Under the pieces are notes generated by a model, which had not been told where the DNA came from, made no database searches, and worked only from the letters and a program-made list of their open reading frames with translations. 64,000 bases of DNA from Streptomyces violaceoruber. Lineage in GTDB: Bacteria > Actinomycetota > Actinomycetes > Streptomycetales > Streptomycetaceae. The stretch spans positions 496,001-560,000 of the forward strand of contig NZ_CP137734.1 of NCBI RefSeq assembly GCF_033406955.1, given 5' to 3'. Both the position numbers and the translations under genes were made by a program. Below are positions 28,261 to 36,441 of this stretch, piece after piece; the first letter of the stretch is position 1, and every line of letters begins with the position of its first letter.

Positions 28261-30507
28261 GTGAAGGCAGCGGGACGCTCGGCGCGGACACGGCTGCGCG
28301 ACCGCGTCGCCGCGTCCGACCCGGGTCTGTTGCGGCTGACGGCGGGTTTGCGGACGGTGGGCGCCATCGCGCTGACGCTGGGCGTGCTCGCCGTGTTCGG
28401 CGTGGACGTCAAGCATCTGGTCGCGGGTGCCATGGCGGCGATGGTCGCGACCTTCGCCATCCGGGAGAAGGAACCGGGCCCGCAGGCGGTCACGCTGGCG
28501 CTGGGGCTGCCCGTCGCCCTGGCCTCGGTCTCGCTGAGCACGCTGCTCGCTTCGTGGGTGGTCGTGGGCGACGCCTTCTTCGTCGTCCTGATCTTCTCGG
28601 CGGTCTTCGTCCGCCGGTTCGGCGACCGGGGCACCGCGCTCGGGCTGATCGGCTTCCAGGTCTACTTCGTGTCGCTGTTCGTCGGCGGCAAGGTGTCCGG
28701 GCTGCCCGGGCTGTGGGCCGCCGTCGCCGTGGCGTTCGCGTCCAGCGCGGTGGTGCGCTTCGGGGTGGTCCCGGCGACGCCCGCGCGCATCCTCGGTCTG
28801 CTGCGGCAGGCCTTCCGGGCCCGGCTGGCCCAGCTGATCGCCACGCAGATCGAGTTGCTGGACGCCGGTCCCGACGACATCGACAAGACGCTGGAGCGCC
28901 TGCGCGAGGGCACCGCGCGCCTGCACGAGACGGCCCTGCTGATCCAGTCCCGGCTGGACGAGGGCACACCCGACGCGTCCACGGCACGCCTGGTGCAGCG
29001 GCGCATCGCGGACGCCGAGATCGCCGCCGAGCGCCTCGGTCTGCTGCTGCTGACCGCGCGCAGCGCCGAGCGGGCCGACACCCTCACGCTGCATCTGCCG
29101 GGTGCGCCCGCTCCCGCGGTGGGCCACTCACCCGCACCGGGCGAGGCCACCGAGCTGCTGCGCCGCGATCTGACGGCGCTGCGGACCCTGGTGCTGCGGC
29201 CGCCCGCGGAGGCGCGCGGTACGGCCCTGTCCCACCTGCGCAACCGGCTGCTCGGTTACCGCGACGAGGAGAACCTGCCCGAGGCGACCGCGGCCGTCCA
29301 GGACGTGTTCCGCGGCGTCGGTGAGACGGCGCGCGCGGTCATGGGTCTGAGGATCGCGCTGGACGGGCCGCAGGACGAGTCCGACGACTCACCGGCCACC
29401 GCACGTTCCCGGGAGGAGCTGGACGCCGAGGACGCGGCCATCGACGCCGGTGAGGAGGCGGCCGAGAAGGAGGAGCCGACCGGGCTGCGGCGGCCCACCA
29501 CGCGCGCCGCGGTACAGGTGGCCGTGGGGTCCTCGCTGGCGATCGTCGGCGGCGAGTTCCTGTCCTCGCAGCGCTGGTACTGGGCGGTGCTCACCTGCTG
29601 GATCGTCTTCATCAACACCGCCTCCACCGGCGAGATCCTGGTCAAGGGATACCGCCGGCTGCTCGGCACGGTGCTGGGCGTGGTGGCGGGCATCGTGCTG
29701 GCCGGTCTGGTGGGCAACCACACCTGGACCGCGTTCGGGCTGGTACTGGTGCTGATCTTCGCGATGTTCTACACGGCGCCGCTGTCCTACACGCTGATGT
29801 CGTTCTTCGTCACCGCGATGCTCGGGCTGCTGTACACACTGCTGCACACGTACAGCATGTCGGTGCTGCTGCTGCGGGTGGAGGAGACGGCGCTCGGCGC
29901 GGCCTGCGGGATCGTGGCGGCGGCGCTGGTGCTGCCGATACGCACCGACCGGCGGACGAACGACCTCCTCGGCACGGTGCTGGAGCGGCTCACCGACGTC
30001 ACGGAGGGTGCCGTCGACCAGCTCAGCGGCGGGCCCGAGGCGGACCTGCTGGACACCGCGCGGGAGCTGGACCAGGCGCTGGGCGACCTGCGGGCCGCCA
30101 CCCAGCCGCTGACCCATCCGATCACGCCGCTGCGGGCCCGGCGGGACACGGCCCAGTACGTGGTGGCCCTGCTGGAGACCTGTGCCTATCACGCGCGGTC
30201 GCTGGCGGCGACGGCCGAGCTGCTGCCCACCCATCCGTCGATCGCGGCCGACCCGCGGCTGCGCGGCGCGGTGCGGCGCACGGTGCGCAACATCGAGGCG
30301 ATCGCCGCCCACGTCGCGGACGAGAACGCCGGGACGCAGGTGGAGACCGGGCCGAGCATCGCCTCGCTGCTGGAGCCGGACGCCGCCGGAGTGCCGCGGT
30401 ACGGCCGCATCACGGGCCGGGTGCTGCGGCACCTGGAGCGGCTGGACGAGGCGGTGGTCGGCCTCGCCCGGCCGCTGGGCGTGTCCGTCGGGGCGCCGCA
30501 GCGGTGA
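28261..30507 (+). CDS. FUSC-family membrane protein
   Basis: A 748-aa protein with the aromatic-acid-exporter/FUSC layout: a hydrophobic block of several helices (about 20-175), a cytosolic helical region (about 175-400), a second block (about 415-560, SLAIVGGEFLSSQRWYWAVL) and a C-terminal cytosolic part. Family members are thought to be inner-membrane efflux components, but the substrate is unknown. GTG 28261 is preferred over GTG 28249, which lies on top of GGGAG. Convergent with the next gene. Confidence 0.82.
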   Translation: MKAAGRSARTRLRDRVAASDPGLLRLTAGLRTVGAIALTLGVLAVFGVDVKHLVAGAMAAMVATFAIREKEPGPQAVTLALGLPVALASVSLSTLLASWVVVGDAFFVVLIFSAVFVRRFGDRGTALGLIGFQVYFVSLFVGGKVSGLPGLWAAVAVAFASSAVVRFGVVPATPARILGLLRQAFRARLAQLIATQIELLDAGPDDIDKTLERLREGTARLHETALLIQSRLDEGTPDASTARLVQRRIADAEIAAERLGLLLLTARSAERADTLTLHLPGAPAPAVGHSPAPGEATELLRRDLTALRTLVLRPPAEARGTALSHLRNRLLGYRDEENLPEATAAVQDVFRGVGETARAVMGLRIALDGPQDESDDSPATARSREELDAEDAAIDAGEEAAEKEEPTGLRRPTTRAAVQVAVGSSLAIVGGEFLSSQRWYWAVLTCWIVFINTASTGEILVKGYRRLLGTVLGVVAGIVLAGLVGNHTWTAFGLVLVLIFAMFYTAPLSYTLMSFFVTAMLGLLYTLLHTYSMSVLLLRVEETALGAACGIVAAALVLPIRTDRRTNDLLGTVLERLTDVTEGAVDQLSGGPEADLLDTARELDQALGDLRAATQPLTHPITPLRARRDTAQYVVALLETCAYHARSLAATAELLPTHPSIAADPRLRGAVRRTVRNIEAIAAHVADENAGTQVETGPSIASLLEPDAAGVPRYGRITGRVLRHLERLDEAVVGLARPLGVSVGAPQR

Positions 30508-30530
30508 CGGTCCCGCCCGGGTGGTGAGGG

Positions 30531-30965
30531 TCAGAAGTCGCTGGGCAGACCGCTCGCCTCGGCGATGCCGCGCAGCTCTTCGTTCTGCTGGTGGCGTTCC
30601 TTGAGGTAGTCGGCGATCTCACCGAGTCGTTCGGGGTCGGAGGCGGTGGTCGCGTCGGTGACGACCCGGACCGGGCCGGTCTCGTCGGTGCTGATCTCGA
30701 CGACCTCGTTGTCGAGGCGTCCGGTGACGGCGGTGGCGATGACCAGGGCGGCCTCGTCCCTGATCTCCTGGGGCAGCGCCTCGGCGCTGTCCCCGTCCAG
30801 CGAGAAGTCGATGGTCGGCATCTGCTGCTCGTCGATCGCCTGGAGGACCGGTTCCACCACGCTGAGCAGCAGCTGGTAGTCGTCGCTGGCCATGCGCACG
30901 CGCAGCAGGTCGAGGTAGACGTCCACGGGACGTCCGTCCGGCGGAGGAATCTCGTGTTCGTTCAT
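30531..30965 (-). CDS. Uncharacterised acidic protein
   Basis: A 144-aa acidic protein with no family I can name. It has no transmembrane segment, signal peptide or catalytic motif. The middle (VVEPVLQAIDEQQMPTIDF) and the tail (PERLGEIADYLKERHQQNEELR) look helical. ATG 30965 lies 28 bp after the stop of the DUF1206 gene on the same strand, so it is probably the last gene of the sigma-factor operon. The ribosome site is weak (GGGGCG directly upstream). Confidence 0.65.
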   Translation of the reverse strand: MNEHEIPPPDGRPVDVYLDLLRVRMASDDYQLLLSVVEPVLQAIDEQQMPTIDFSLDGDSAEALPQEIRDEAALVIATAVTGRLDNEVVEISTDETGPVRVVTDATTASDPERLGEIADYLKERHQQNEELRGIAEASGLPSDF

Positions 30966-30993
30966 TCGCCCCGTGTTCCCCGTGCCGGGCGGC

Positions 30994-31836
30994 TCAGACC
31001 CTCCGCAGGCGGGCGAGGACGAACGAGAAGACGCCGAACAGCACCAGCCCCGCGGCGACCAAGGCCAGGAGCCAGGGCCCGAGCGGGGTGCGGGCGAAGG
31101 AACGGAGGGTGTCGTCCAGTCCCTTCGCCCGGTCGGGTTCGTAGGCGAGTGCGGCCCGTACGGCGAAGGCGCCCGCCGCGGCGAACACGATGCCGCGGGC
31201 CGTCCCGCCGCCGACGCCGGTGACGTCGACCAGCAGCCGGGTGCGGGGGCTCAGTCCGCCGAGCTTCATCTTCTTGCGATAGGTGCGGCGCAGCGCCTGT
31301 ACGCCGATCACCACCCCGGCGACGACGATCGCGACACCCGCGGCGCCCACGAGCCACCGGCCGGCGGGCATCTCCATCACCCTGGCCGTGACGTCCCGGG
31401 ACTGCCGGTCGCTGGAGCCGCCGCCGCCCGATCCGGCCGCGAAGGCCAGGACGGAGTAGGCGACGAACGCGTAGAAGACGCAGCGGGCCGCGGCGGGCAG
31501 GCGCTTCTTCGCCTTGTGCCCGTCCTTGCCGGTGACTCCGAAGGCCGCCTCGGACAGCCGCCACAGGGCCATGCCGACAAGCCCGGCGCCCAGCGCCCAC
31601 AGCAGCACCGCGCCGAAGGGCCGGTCCGACAGCTCGGCCAGGGCGCCGCCCCGGTCCGCCTGCCGGTTCCCGCCGCCGAAGGCGATCTGCAGGGCGAGGA
31701 TTCCGACCAGCAGGTAGATGACCCCGCGGGCGGCCAGTCCCGCCCGGGCCGCCCCCTCGGCCGCCGATCCGTTCGCCGCCCGCCGGGCGCGGCCCCGCCC
31801 GGTACGTGCCAGGCCGCCCGCGAGTCCTGCGTTCAT
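30994..31836 (-). CDS. DUF1206 integral membrane protein
   Basis: A 280-aa protein made of three repeated units of two transmembrane helices each, the DUF1206 pattern (AARGVIYLLVGILALQIAFG; CVFYAFVAYSVLAF; TARGIVFAAAGAFAV). Function is unknown; members are widespread in actinobacteria. ATG 31836 has GGGGAGGGGA about 6 bp upstream. It lies between the DUF5133 gene and the uncharacterised gene in a leftward series starting at the sigma factor. Confidence 0.8.
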   Translation of the reverse strand: MNAGLAGGLARTGRGRARRAANGSAAEGAARAGLAARGVIYLLVGILALQIAFGGGNRQADRGGALAELSDRPFGAVLLWALGAGLVGMALWRLSEAAFGVTGKDGHKAKKRLPAAARCVFYAFVAYSVLAFAAGSGGGGSSDRQSRDVTARVMEMPAGRWLVGAAGVAIVVAGVVIGVQALRRTYRKKMKLGGLSPRTRLLVDVTGVGGGTARGIVFAAAGAFAVRAALAYEPDRAKGLDDTLRSFARTPLGPWLLALVAAGLVLFGVFSFVLARLRRV

Positions 31837-31896
31837 GTGGTCCCCTCCCCGACTTCGCACGCGGTGGTGCCGTCGTGCGTCCGGCCGTTTCCCGTC

Positions 31897-32136
31897 TCAG
31901 TCCGCCACGGCCGCGTGGGCGGCGCCGGCCACCGGCTCCGGCGCGGCCGCGAGGTGGCGCCGGGCCGTCTCCAGGGCCCGCCGTACGTCACGCGTGCCGG
32001 TCGACACGCACAGCGTGTATGCCAGGTCCCGGGTCCGCGGACCCGGTTCGCCCGTCGCGTCGGCGGGCTCGTTCACCGCGGCGGCCTCGTACTCCTTGAG
32101 GAGTCTGCGCAGCACCGCGGGGTGCGGCATCAGCAT
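31897..32136 (-). CDS. DUF5133 family small protein (paralogue)
   Basis: A 79-aa protein beginning MLMPHPAVLRRLLKEYEAA and carrying the block DLAYTLCVSTGTRDVRRALETARRHL, related to the protein at 2823-3095. ATG 32136 is chosen because GGGAGGGG lies about 9 bp upstream and the family pattern starts there. An upstream ATG at 32193 overlaps the sigma factor stop by 1 bp and would add 19 residues. Its position directly after the sigma gene suggests coexpression. Function unknown. Confidence 0.7.
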   Translation of the reverse strand: MLMPHPAVLRRLLKEYEAAAVNEPADATGEPGPRTRDLAYTLCVSTGTRDVRRALETARRHLAAAPEPVAGAAHAAVAD

Positions 32137-32192
32137 CCGCCCCGTCCCCTCCCTGTCACCTGCTGTGTCCCCTGTGATCCTTGTGTCCGCCA

Positions 32193-33056
32193 TCAGGTCC
32201 GCGCCGGGTGGCCGGGGCGGGCCGTACGCTGCCCCATCGCCTCGTCGCGGACGCGGGCGCAGCTGCGGCTGATGAGCCGCGAGACGTGCATCTGCGAGAT
32301 GCCCAGGCAGTCGGCGATCCGGCTCTGCGTCATGTCCTCGAAGAAGCGCATGTAGAGGATGGCGCGCTCCCGTTCGGGCAGCCTGCGCAGGCCCTCCTTG
32401 GCGGACTCGCGGTCGATCACCGTGTCGTACGAGGTGTCGGCGGCGCCGAGGGTGTCCGCGAGGCTGTAGCCGTCGTCGCCCGCCGACAGTTCGGCGTCCA
32501 GCGAGAGGGTGCTGAAGCTTTCCAGCGCCTCCATCCCGGCGCCGACCTCGTCCTCGCTCAGCCCGGTGTGGGCGGCGAGGGCGGCCACCGAGGGTTCGGG
32601 ACTGCCCGGGCTCTGGGCGAGTTCCCGGCGGGCGACGCGCACCTTGTTGCGCAGTTCCTGGACCCGGCGGGGCACCCTCAGGGCCCACATCCGGTCGCGG
32701 AAGTGGCGCTTGACCTCGCCGGTGATGGTGGGCACGGCGTAGCTCTCGAAGGCCCCCCGCTCGGGGTCGAAGCGGTCGATGGCCTTGACCAGGCCGAGCG
32801 CCGCGACCTGGCGGAGGTCCTCGATGGACTCCCCGCGGTCCCGGAACCGCCCGGCGATGCGGTGGGCCATGGGCAGCCATGCCGTGACGAGTTCGTCGCG
32901 GACGGCGTCGCGTTCGGGTCCGTCCGCCAGCCCCGCCAGGCGCCCGAAGAGGACCATGGTGTCGGGGGCGTCGTCGTGGCGGCGGCGTGCGGGGGCGGTC
33001 GAGGGGTGGGCGGGCTGGGTGGTACCGGGACGGATGGTGGGCGTTTCTATGAGCAT
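32193..33056 (-). CDS. SigB/SigF-family RNA polymerase sigma factor
   Basis: A 287-aa alternative sigma factor. Region 2 spans about residues 45-120 (IEDLRQVAALGLVKAIDRFDPERGAFESYA), region 3 about 125-205, and region 4 about 225-275 (LPERERAILYMRFFEDMTQ...ISQMHVSRLISR). This family usually serves osmotic, oxidative or developmental stress and is held by RsbW-type anti-sigma factors. ATG 33056 follows AGGAG; upstream in-frame codons belong to a leader without homology. Its likely antagonist is encoded just upstream at 33249-33707. I cannot say which S. coelicolor paralogue it matches. Confidence 0.93.
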   Translation of the reverse strand: MLIETPTIRPGTTQPAHPSTAPARRRHDDAPDTMVLFGRLAGLADGPERDAVRDELVTAWLPMAHRIAGRFRDRGESIEDLRQVAALGLVKAIDRFDPERGAFESYAVPTITGEVKRHFRDRMWALRVPRRVQELRNKVRVARRELAQSPGSPEPSVAALAAHTGLSEDEVGAGMEALESFSTLSLDAELSAGDDGYSLADTLGAADTSYDTVIDRESAKEGLRRLPERERAILYMRFFEDMTQSRIADCLGISQMHVSRLISRSCARVRDEAMGQRTARPGHPART

Positions 33057-33127
33057 GCGGATCCGCTCCTGAACGGTGGTCTCAGGGACTTTCCACGGGA
33101 ACGGCGTCGGCGCTGTCCGGGTGTCGT

Positions 33128-33144
33128 CCCCGGCACAGCCGGGG
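33128..33144 (-). promoter_or_regulatory. Hairpin in the sigma factor leader
   Basis: CCCCGGC (33128-33134) and GCCGGGG (33138-33144) form a perfect 7-bp stem with a 3-nt loop, about 70 nt upstream of the sigma start codon. It could terminate, attenuate or protect the leader RNA. Confidence 0.35.
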
Positions 33145-33233
33145 CACCGAAGCAGCCCTGCCGCTCCCGCTGCTGCGCCTCCGGTCCGAAGCACGAATCT
33201 GCGACTGCCCCCGGCCCGGTGGTACAAACTCCG

Positions 33234-33245
33234 CTTTTCGAAAAG
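33234..33245. promoter_or_regulatory. 12-bp AT-rich perfect palindrome upstream of the sigma gene
   Basis: CTTTTCGAAAAG lies 3 bp beyond the anti-sigma stop, in the 192-bp gap before the sigma start. Such an AT-rich palindrome stands out in this GC context and could be an operator. No bound regulator is known to me. Confidence 0.4.
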
Positions 33246-33248
33246 TCA

Positions 33249-33707
33249 TCAGGACAGCGGAACGACCACGGTGATGCACTTGCCGCCCGAGGGAAGATCT
33301 GCCACCCGCACCTCGCGGGCCAGCCGGCAGACGATCGGCCAGCCCCGGCCGCCGAGGCGCCGACGGCCCCGGTCGTCCGTGGCCGGCACCGCCACCGGCA
33401 GGTCGTGGCTGCGATCGCACACCGAGAGGCGCACGCCCGGTCGCACGCCCGGCCCCACGACGTCGACCTGGAAGTCGGTGATGCCGCCGCCGTGCAGGAT
33501 GGCGTTGGTGGTCAGCTCCGAGGCGACGAGCACGGCGTCCGACAGGGCACACGGGTCGCACGACGCCCGCCCGCCGGCGCCGCGGCACTCGGTGACGGCG
33601 CGTTCCACCGCCGCGCGCGCGTCGGCGGGTCGGCACGGCCGGTACCGGCGGCCCGTGTCCCCGCCGCGCTGCTCGACGACGGGTTGAATCGTGTCCCTGT
33701 CACGCAT
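33249..33707 (-). CDS. RsbW-like anti-sigma factor kinase
   Basis: A 152-aa GHKL protein with an N box LVASELTTNAILHGGG (about 60-75), CDRSHDLP (G1 region) and GGRGWPIVCRLA (lid), ending in a GGKCITVVVPL strand. It should hold the adjacent sigma factor inactive and phosphorylate a STAS antagonist, possibly the one at 21418. ATG 33707 has GGAGC about 9 bp upstream. The N-terminal 35 residues are arginine-rich. The pair order (anti-sigma, then sigma, same strand) fits a regulatory unit, although 192 bp separate them. Confidence 0.87.
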   Translation of the reverse strand: MRDRDTIQPVVEQRGGDTGRRYRPCRPADARAAVERAVTECRGAGGRASCDPCALSDAVLVASELTTNAILHGGGITDFQVDVVGPGVRPGVRLSVCDRSHDLPVAVPATDDRGRRRLGGRGWPIVCRLAREVRVADLPSGGKCITVVVPLS

Positions 33708-33871
33708 CGGTCGGCTCCGCTCCCTGGTCGGTCGGTCGGACGGCCCGGTCCGGCGCTGCGCGCGCCCTTGGGCCCGTCACTTTCGGCTGACCTCTGCCGG
33801 TAGGGGCAAACCTCCGGTCCTCCGTGCGGCCCACGAGCCATCCGGGCGCCCTGCGGGGGTACGCGGAGTGC

Positions 33872-34105
33872 ATGACGGATGTTGTGGACGCGGACGAACT
33901 ACTGCGCCGGATGCACCGCGCGAGGGCCTGTGCGCTGGAGGAGGGGCGGAGCTGGCGGGCGCGCAGCGAGGCGCTGCGGTCGACCGACCCGGAGGGCGCC
34001 CGGGAGGCCGCCGTACGGACGGTGGCGTACGAGGCGGTGCTGCGCGTGCTGGACGAGGTGCTGACTCCGGGCCGGAACGCGGACCGGCGGTCCCCGGCGG
34101 ATTGA
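33872..34105 (+). CDS. Small uncharacterised protein
   Basis: A 77-aa charged helical protein (DADELLRRMHRARACALEEG; REAAVRTVAYEAVLRVLDEVL) of no recognised family. ATG 33872 has CGGAG upstream. It sits 29 bp before the decarboxylase gene and may be cotranscribed with it. Confidence 0.55.
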   Translation: MTDVVDADELLRRMHRARACALEEGRSWRARSEALRSTDPEGAREAAVRTVAYEAVLRVLDEVLTPGRNADRRSPAD

Positions 34106-34134
34106 CGGGGCGCCGGGCGGGAAACCGGGTCGGC

Positions 34135-35613
34135 ATGACAGTCGATCACCGCCGAGCACCGGTCCTGGAAGCCCTCGTCGAATACCGCCGTGCGGGACGG
34201 CTGTCGTTCACGCCGCCCGGACACAAGCAGGCGCGCGGGGCGGACCCCGCGGTGCGCGAGGTGCTGGGTGACGCCGTGTTCCACGGGGACGTGCTGGCGA
34301 CGGCCGGACTCGACGACCGGCTCACCCGGGGACGGGTGCTGCAGCGCGCCCAGGAGCTGATGGCGGACGCCGTGCACGCCGATCACACCTTCTTCACGAC
34401 GTGCGGGAGCTCCCTGTCGGTGAAGGCGGCGATGCTGGCGGTGGCGGGGCCGCACGAGAAGCTGCTGATCGGCCGGGACGCCCACAAGTCCGTGGTCTCG
34501 GGGCTGATCCTGTCCGGCATCGAGCCGGTGTGGGTCGAACCGCGCTGGGACGCGGAACGGCATCTGGCCCATCCGCCGTCCGCCGAGTCGTTCGAGGAGG
34601 CGTTCGGGGCGCATCCCGACGCCAAGGGTGCCCTGATCACCAGCCCGACGCCGTACGGGGCGAGCGCCGATCTCCGGGCCGTCGCCGAGGTGTGCCACGG
34701 GCGCTCGCTGCCGCTGATCGTCGACGAGGCTTGGGGGGCGCATCTGCCCTTCCACCCGGATCTGCCGTCCTGGGCGATGGACGCGGGGGCCGACATCTGC
34801 GTGACCAGCATCCACAAGATGGGCAGCGGTCTCGAACAGGGCTCGGTGTTCCACCTGCGCGGCGACCTGGTGCCGCCCAAGCTGCTCGGTATGCGCGCCG
34901 ACCTGCTGAGCACCACCAGCCCGTCGGTGCTGATCTTCGCCGGTCTCGACGGGTGGCGCCGCCAGATGGCGCTCGGCGGGCAGGAGCTGATGGGCGGCGC
35001 GCTGGAGCTGGCGGCCGGTGTCCGGGCGGCCGTCGAGGAGATCGACGGCATGCACGTCAACGACCGCGAGGACTTCTGCGGTCCCGGGCTGGCCCACGGT
35101 TTCGATCCGCTGCCGGTCGTCATCGACCTCGAAGGGCTCGGTGTCTCGGGCTTCCGGGCGGCGGACTGGCTGCGGGAGCACCGCGGTGTGGTCGCCCACC
35201 TCACCGACCACCGCCGCATCGGCGCGCAGATCACCCACGGCGACGACCGGGGGACCGCCGGCGAACTGCTCACCGCCCTCAAGGACCTCGCCCTCGCCGC
35301 CCCCGGCCTGGGATCCGCTCCGGGCGTCGAGGTGCCGTCGCCGGCCGAGCTGCGGATGCCTCAGGTGTGCCTGCCCCGGGACGCGTTCTTCGGCCCCACC
35401 GAGGACGTGCCCCTGGACCGGGCCGCCGGCCGGGTCGCGGCGGAGATGATCACTCCGTATCCGCCCGGCATTCCGGCCGTGCTGCCGGGCGAGCGGCTGG
35501 CCGAGCCGGTCCTGCGCTATCTGCGCAGTGGCCTGGAGGCGGGGATGTACCTCCCCGACCCGACCGATCCGGCGCTGGAGACGGTCAGGGTCGTCGCGGA
35601 GCACGGTGCGTGA
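34135..35613 (+). CDS. Orn/Lys/Arg decarboxylase family protein (PLP-dependent)
   Basis: A fold-type I PLP enzyme of the basic amino acid decarboxylase family, 492 aa. It has the family opening FTPPGHKQ, the DHTFFTTCGSSLS block, the cofactor aspartate region LIVDEAWGAHLPFH and the PLP lysine in SIHKMGSG. The C-terminal wing is short, as in the smaller Bacillus-type (SpeA/YaaO) enzymes rather than the 700-aa acid-induced forms. The product would be cadaverine, putrescine or agmatine; the substrate cannot be read from the sequence. No strong ribosome site precedes ATG 34135, and an in-frame TTG lies upstream at 34102. Confidence 0.85.
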   Translation: MTVDHRRAPVLEALVEYRRAGRLSFTPPGHKQARGADPAVREVLGDAVFHGDVLATAGLDDRLTRGRVLQRAQELMADAVHADHTFFTTCGSSLSVKAAMLAVAGPHEKLLIGRDAHKSVVSGLILSGIEPVWVEPRWDAERHLAHPPSAESFEEAFGAHPDAKGALITSPTPYGASADLRAVAEVCHGRSLPLIVDEAWGAHLPFHPDLPSWAMDAGADICVTSIHKMGSGLEQGSVFHLRGDLVPPKLLGMRADLLSTTSPSVLIFAGLDGWRRQMALGGQELMGGALELAAGVRAAVEEIDGMHVNDREDFCGPGLAHGFDPLPVVIDLEGLGVSGFRAADWLREHRGVVAHLTDHRRIGAQITHGDDRGTAGELLTALKDLALAAPGLGSAPGVEVPSPAELRMPQVCLPRDAFFGPTEDVPLDRAAGRVAAEMITPYPPGIPAVLPGERLAEPVLRYLRSGLEAGMYLPDPTDPALETVRVVAEHGA

Positions 35614-35723
35614 GCGGAGCACGGGGCGTGAGCGGAGCCCGGTGAGCGAGACGACGGGGTGCCGGGTGAGTGAAACGGGTCACGTGTCCCGGTGCCGGTT
35701 TCGCGGAACACCCAGAGATGGTT

Positions 35724-35729
35724 TAGCGT
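35724..35729 (+). promoter_or_regulatory. Candidate -10 element of the small RNA
   Basis: TAGCGT fits TAxxxT. The expected -35 region is poor, so confidence is low. Transcription would start near 35736. Confidence 0.35.
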
Positions 35730-35735
35730 TCATCC

Positions 35736-35822
35736 ATACGTGGCGACGGAGTCGATCGAAATGTCCTCCGCGGTCACCGCTTACGGCCCTGGCCGGCCTC
35801 CCCCGTCCGGCCAGGGCTTTTT
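35736..35822 (+). ncRNA. Candidate small RNA or leader with intrinsic terminator
   Basis: About 85 nt run from the putative start to a strong intrinsic terminator. The interval contains a short ATG frame at 35761 (MSSAVTAYGPGRPPP) without a good ribosome site. The next gene starts 146 bp after the terminator. This could be an independent small RNA, the attenuated leader of the cNMP gene, or the trailing end of the decarboxylase message. The boundary at the 5' end is a guess. Confidence 0.4.
35786..35822 (+). terminator. Intrinsic terminator
   Basis: GCCCTGGCCGG (35786-35796) pairs perfectly with CCGGCCAGGGC (35807-35817) around a 10-nt loop, followed by five T residues (35818-35822). This is the only canonical Rho-independent terminator with a U-tract that I noticed in the window. 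Confidence 0.88.
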
Positions 35823-35967
35823 CATGCCCTCGCGCCCCCGTCCCCGGTTCCGGCACGGAATCCGTACGGGATCCCGCCGTCCGCCGAGGTGCTCAGCTCG
35901 GCGACAGAGACTGAAATGGGCATAGGGAAAGCCCCGGAACCGAATCGCCGGCGAGGAGCCCCGTGCC

Positions 35968-36423
35968 ATGACCAAAGCGATCAAACTGCTGAACGCCCTC
36001 CCCCTCCCCCAGCGCGCGCGGCTCATGGAGCTGGCCCAGGAGGTCTCCTTCCCGGAGGACGACCGGATCTTCGAAGCGGGGGGCAGGGCGGACCGCTTCT
36101 GGGTCATCCGCTCCGGCGCGGTCTCCCTGACCCAGCAGGTGACCTCCCTGCAACGGGTCACGGTCGCCAGCCTCGGCGTGGGCGACCTGCTCGGCTGGTC
36201 CTGGCTGTTCCCGCCCTACGAGTGGGACTTCGGCGCCGAGGCGTTCAGCCCGGTGCGCGCCTACGAGTTCGAGGCGGCCTCGGTGCTCGACCTGTGCGAG
36301 CGGGACCCGCAGCTGGGCATCGTGCTGGTGCGGTCGGTCGCGGAGATCCTCGCGCACCGGCTGGAGTCCACCCGGGGCCGGCTCATGGAGCACTACGCCC
36401 TGCACGGGCGCGGCTCCCTGTGA
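35968..36423 (+). CDS. Stand-alone cyclic nucleotide-binding domain protein
   Basis: A 151-aa Crp/Fnr-type cNMP-binding beta-barrel (VSFPEDDRIFEAGGRADRFWVIRSGAVSL; LGVGDLLGWSWLFPPYEWDFGAEA) with a C-terminal helix and no DNA-binding helix-turn-helix. The phosphate-binding cassette differs from the canonical cAMP pattern, so the ligand is unknown. GAGGAG lies 9 bp before ATG 35968. It may act as a ligand-binding partner for another protein. A similar domain is fused to the kinase at 48213. Confidence 0.8.
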   Translation: MTKAIKLLNALPLPQRARLMELAQEVSFPEDDRIFEAGGRADRFWVIRSGAVSLTQQVTSLQRVTVASLGVGDLLGWSWLFPPYEWDFGAEAFSPVRAYEFEAASVLDLCERDPQLGIVLVRSVAEILAHRLESTRGRLMEHYALHGRGSL

Positions 36424-36441
36424 ACCGCGGTCAGACGCGGT
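36424..36441. terminator. Short hairpin between convergent genes
   Basis: ACCGCG (36424-36429) pairs with CGCGGT (36436-36441) around a 6-nt loop, overlapping the end of the MFS gene. Weak, but placed between convergent stops. Confidence 0.3.

Larger units (their letters stand above)
35614..35967 (+). other. 354-bp non-coding stretch containing a short terminated transcription unit
   Basis: No convincing gene longer than about 30 codons lies here. It contains the candidate small RNA and terminator described separately, and the ribosome site of the downstream cNMP-binding protein (GAGGAG at 35953-35958). Confidence 0.6.
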
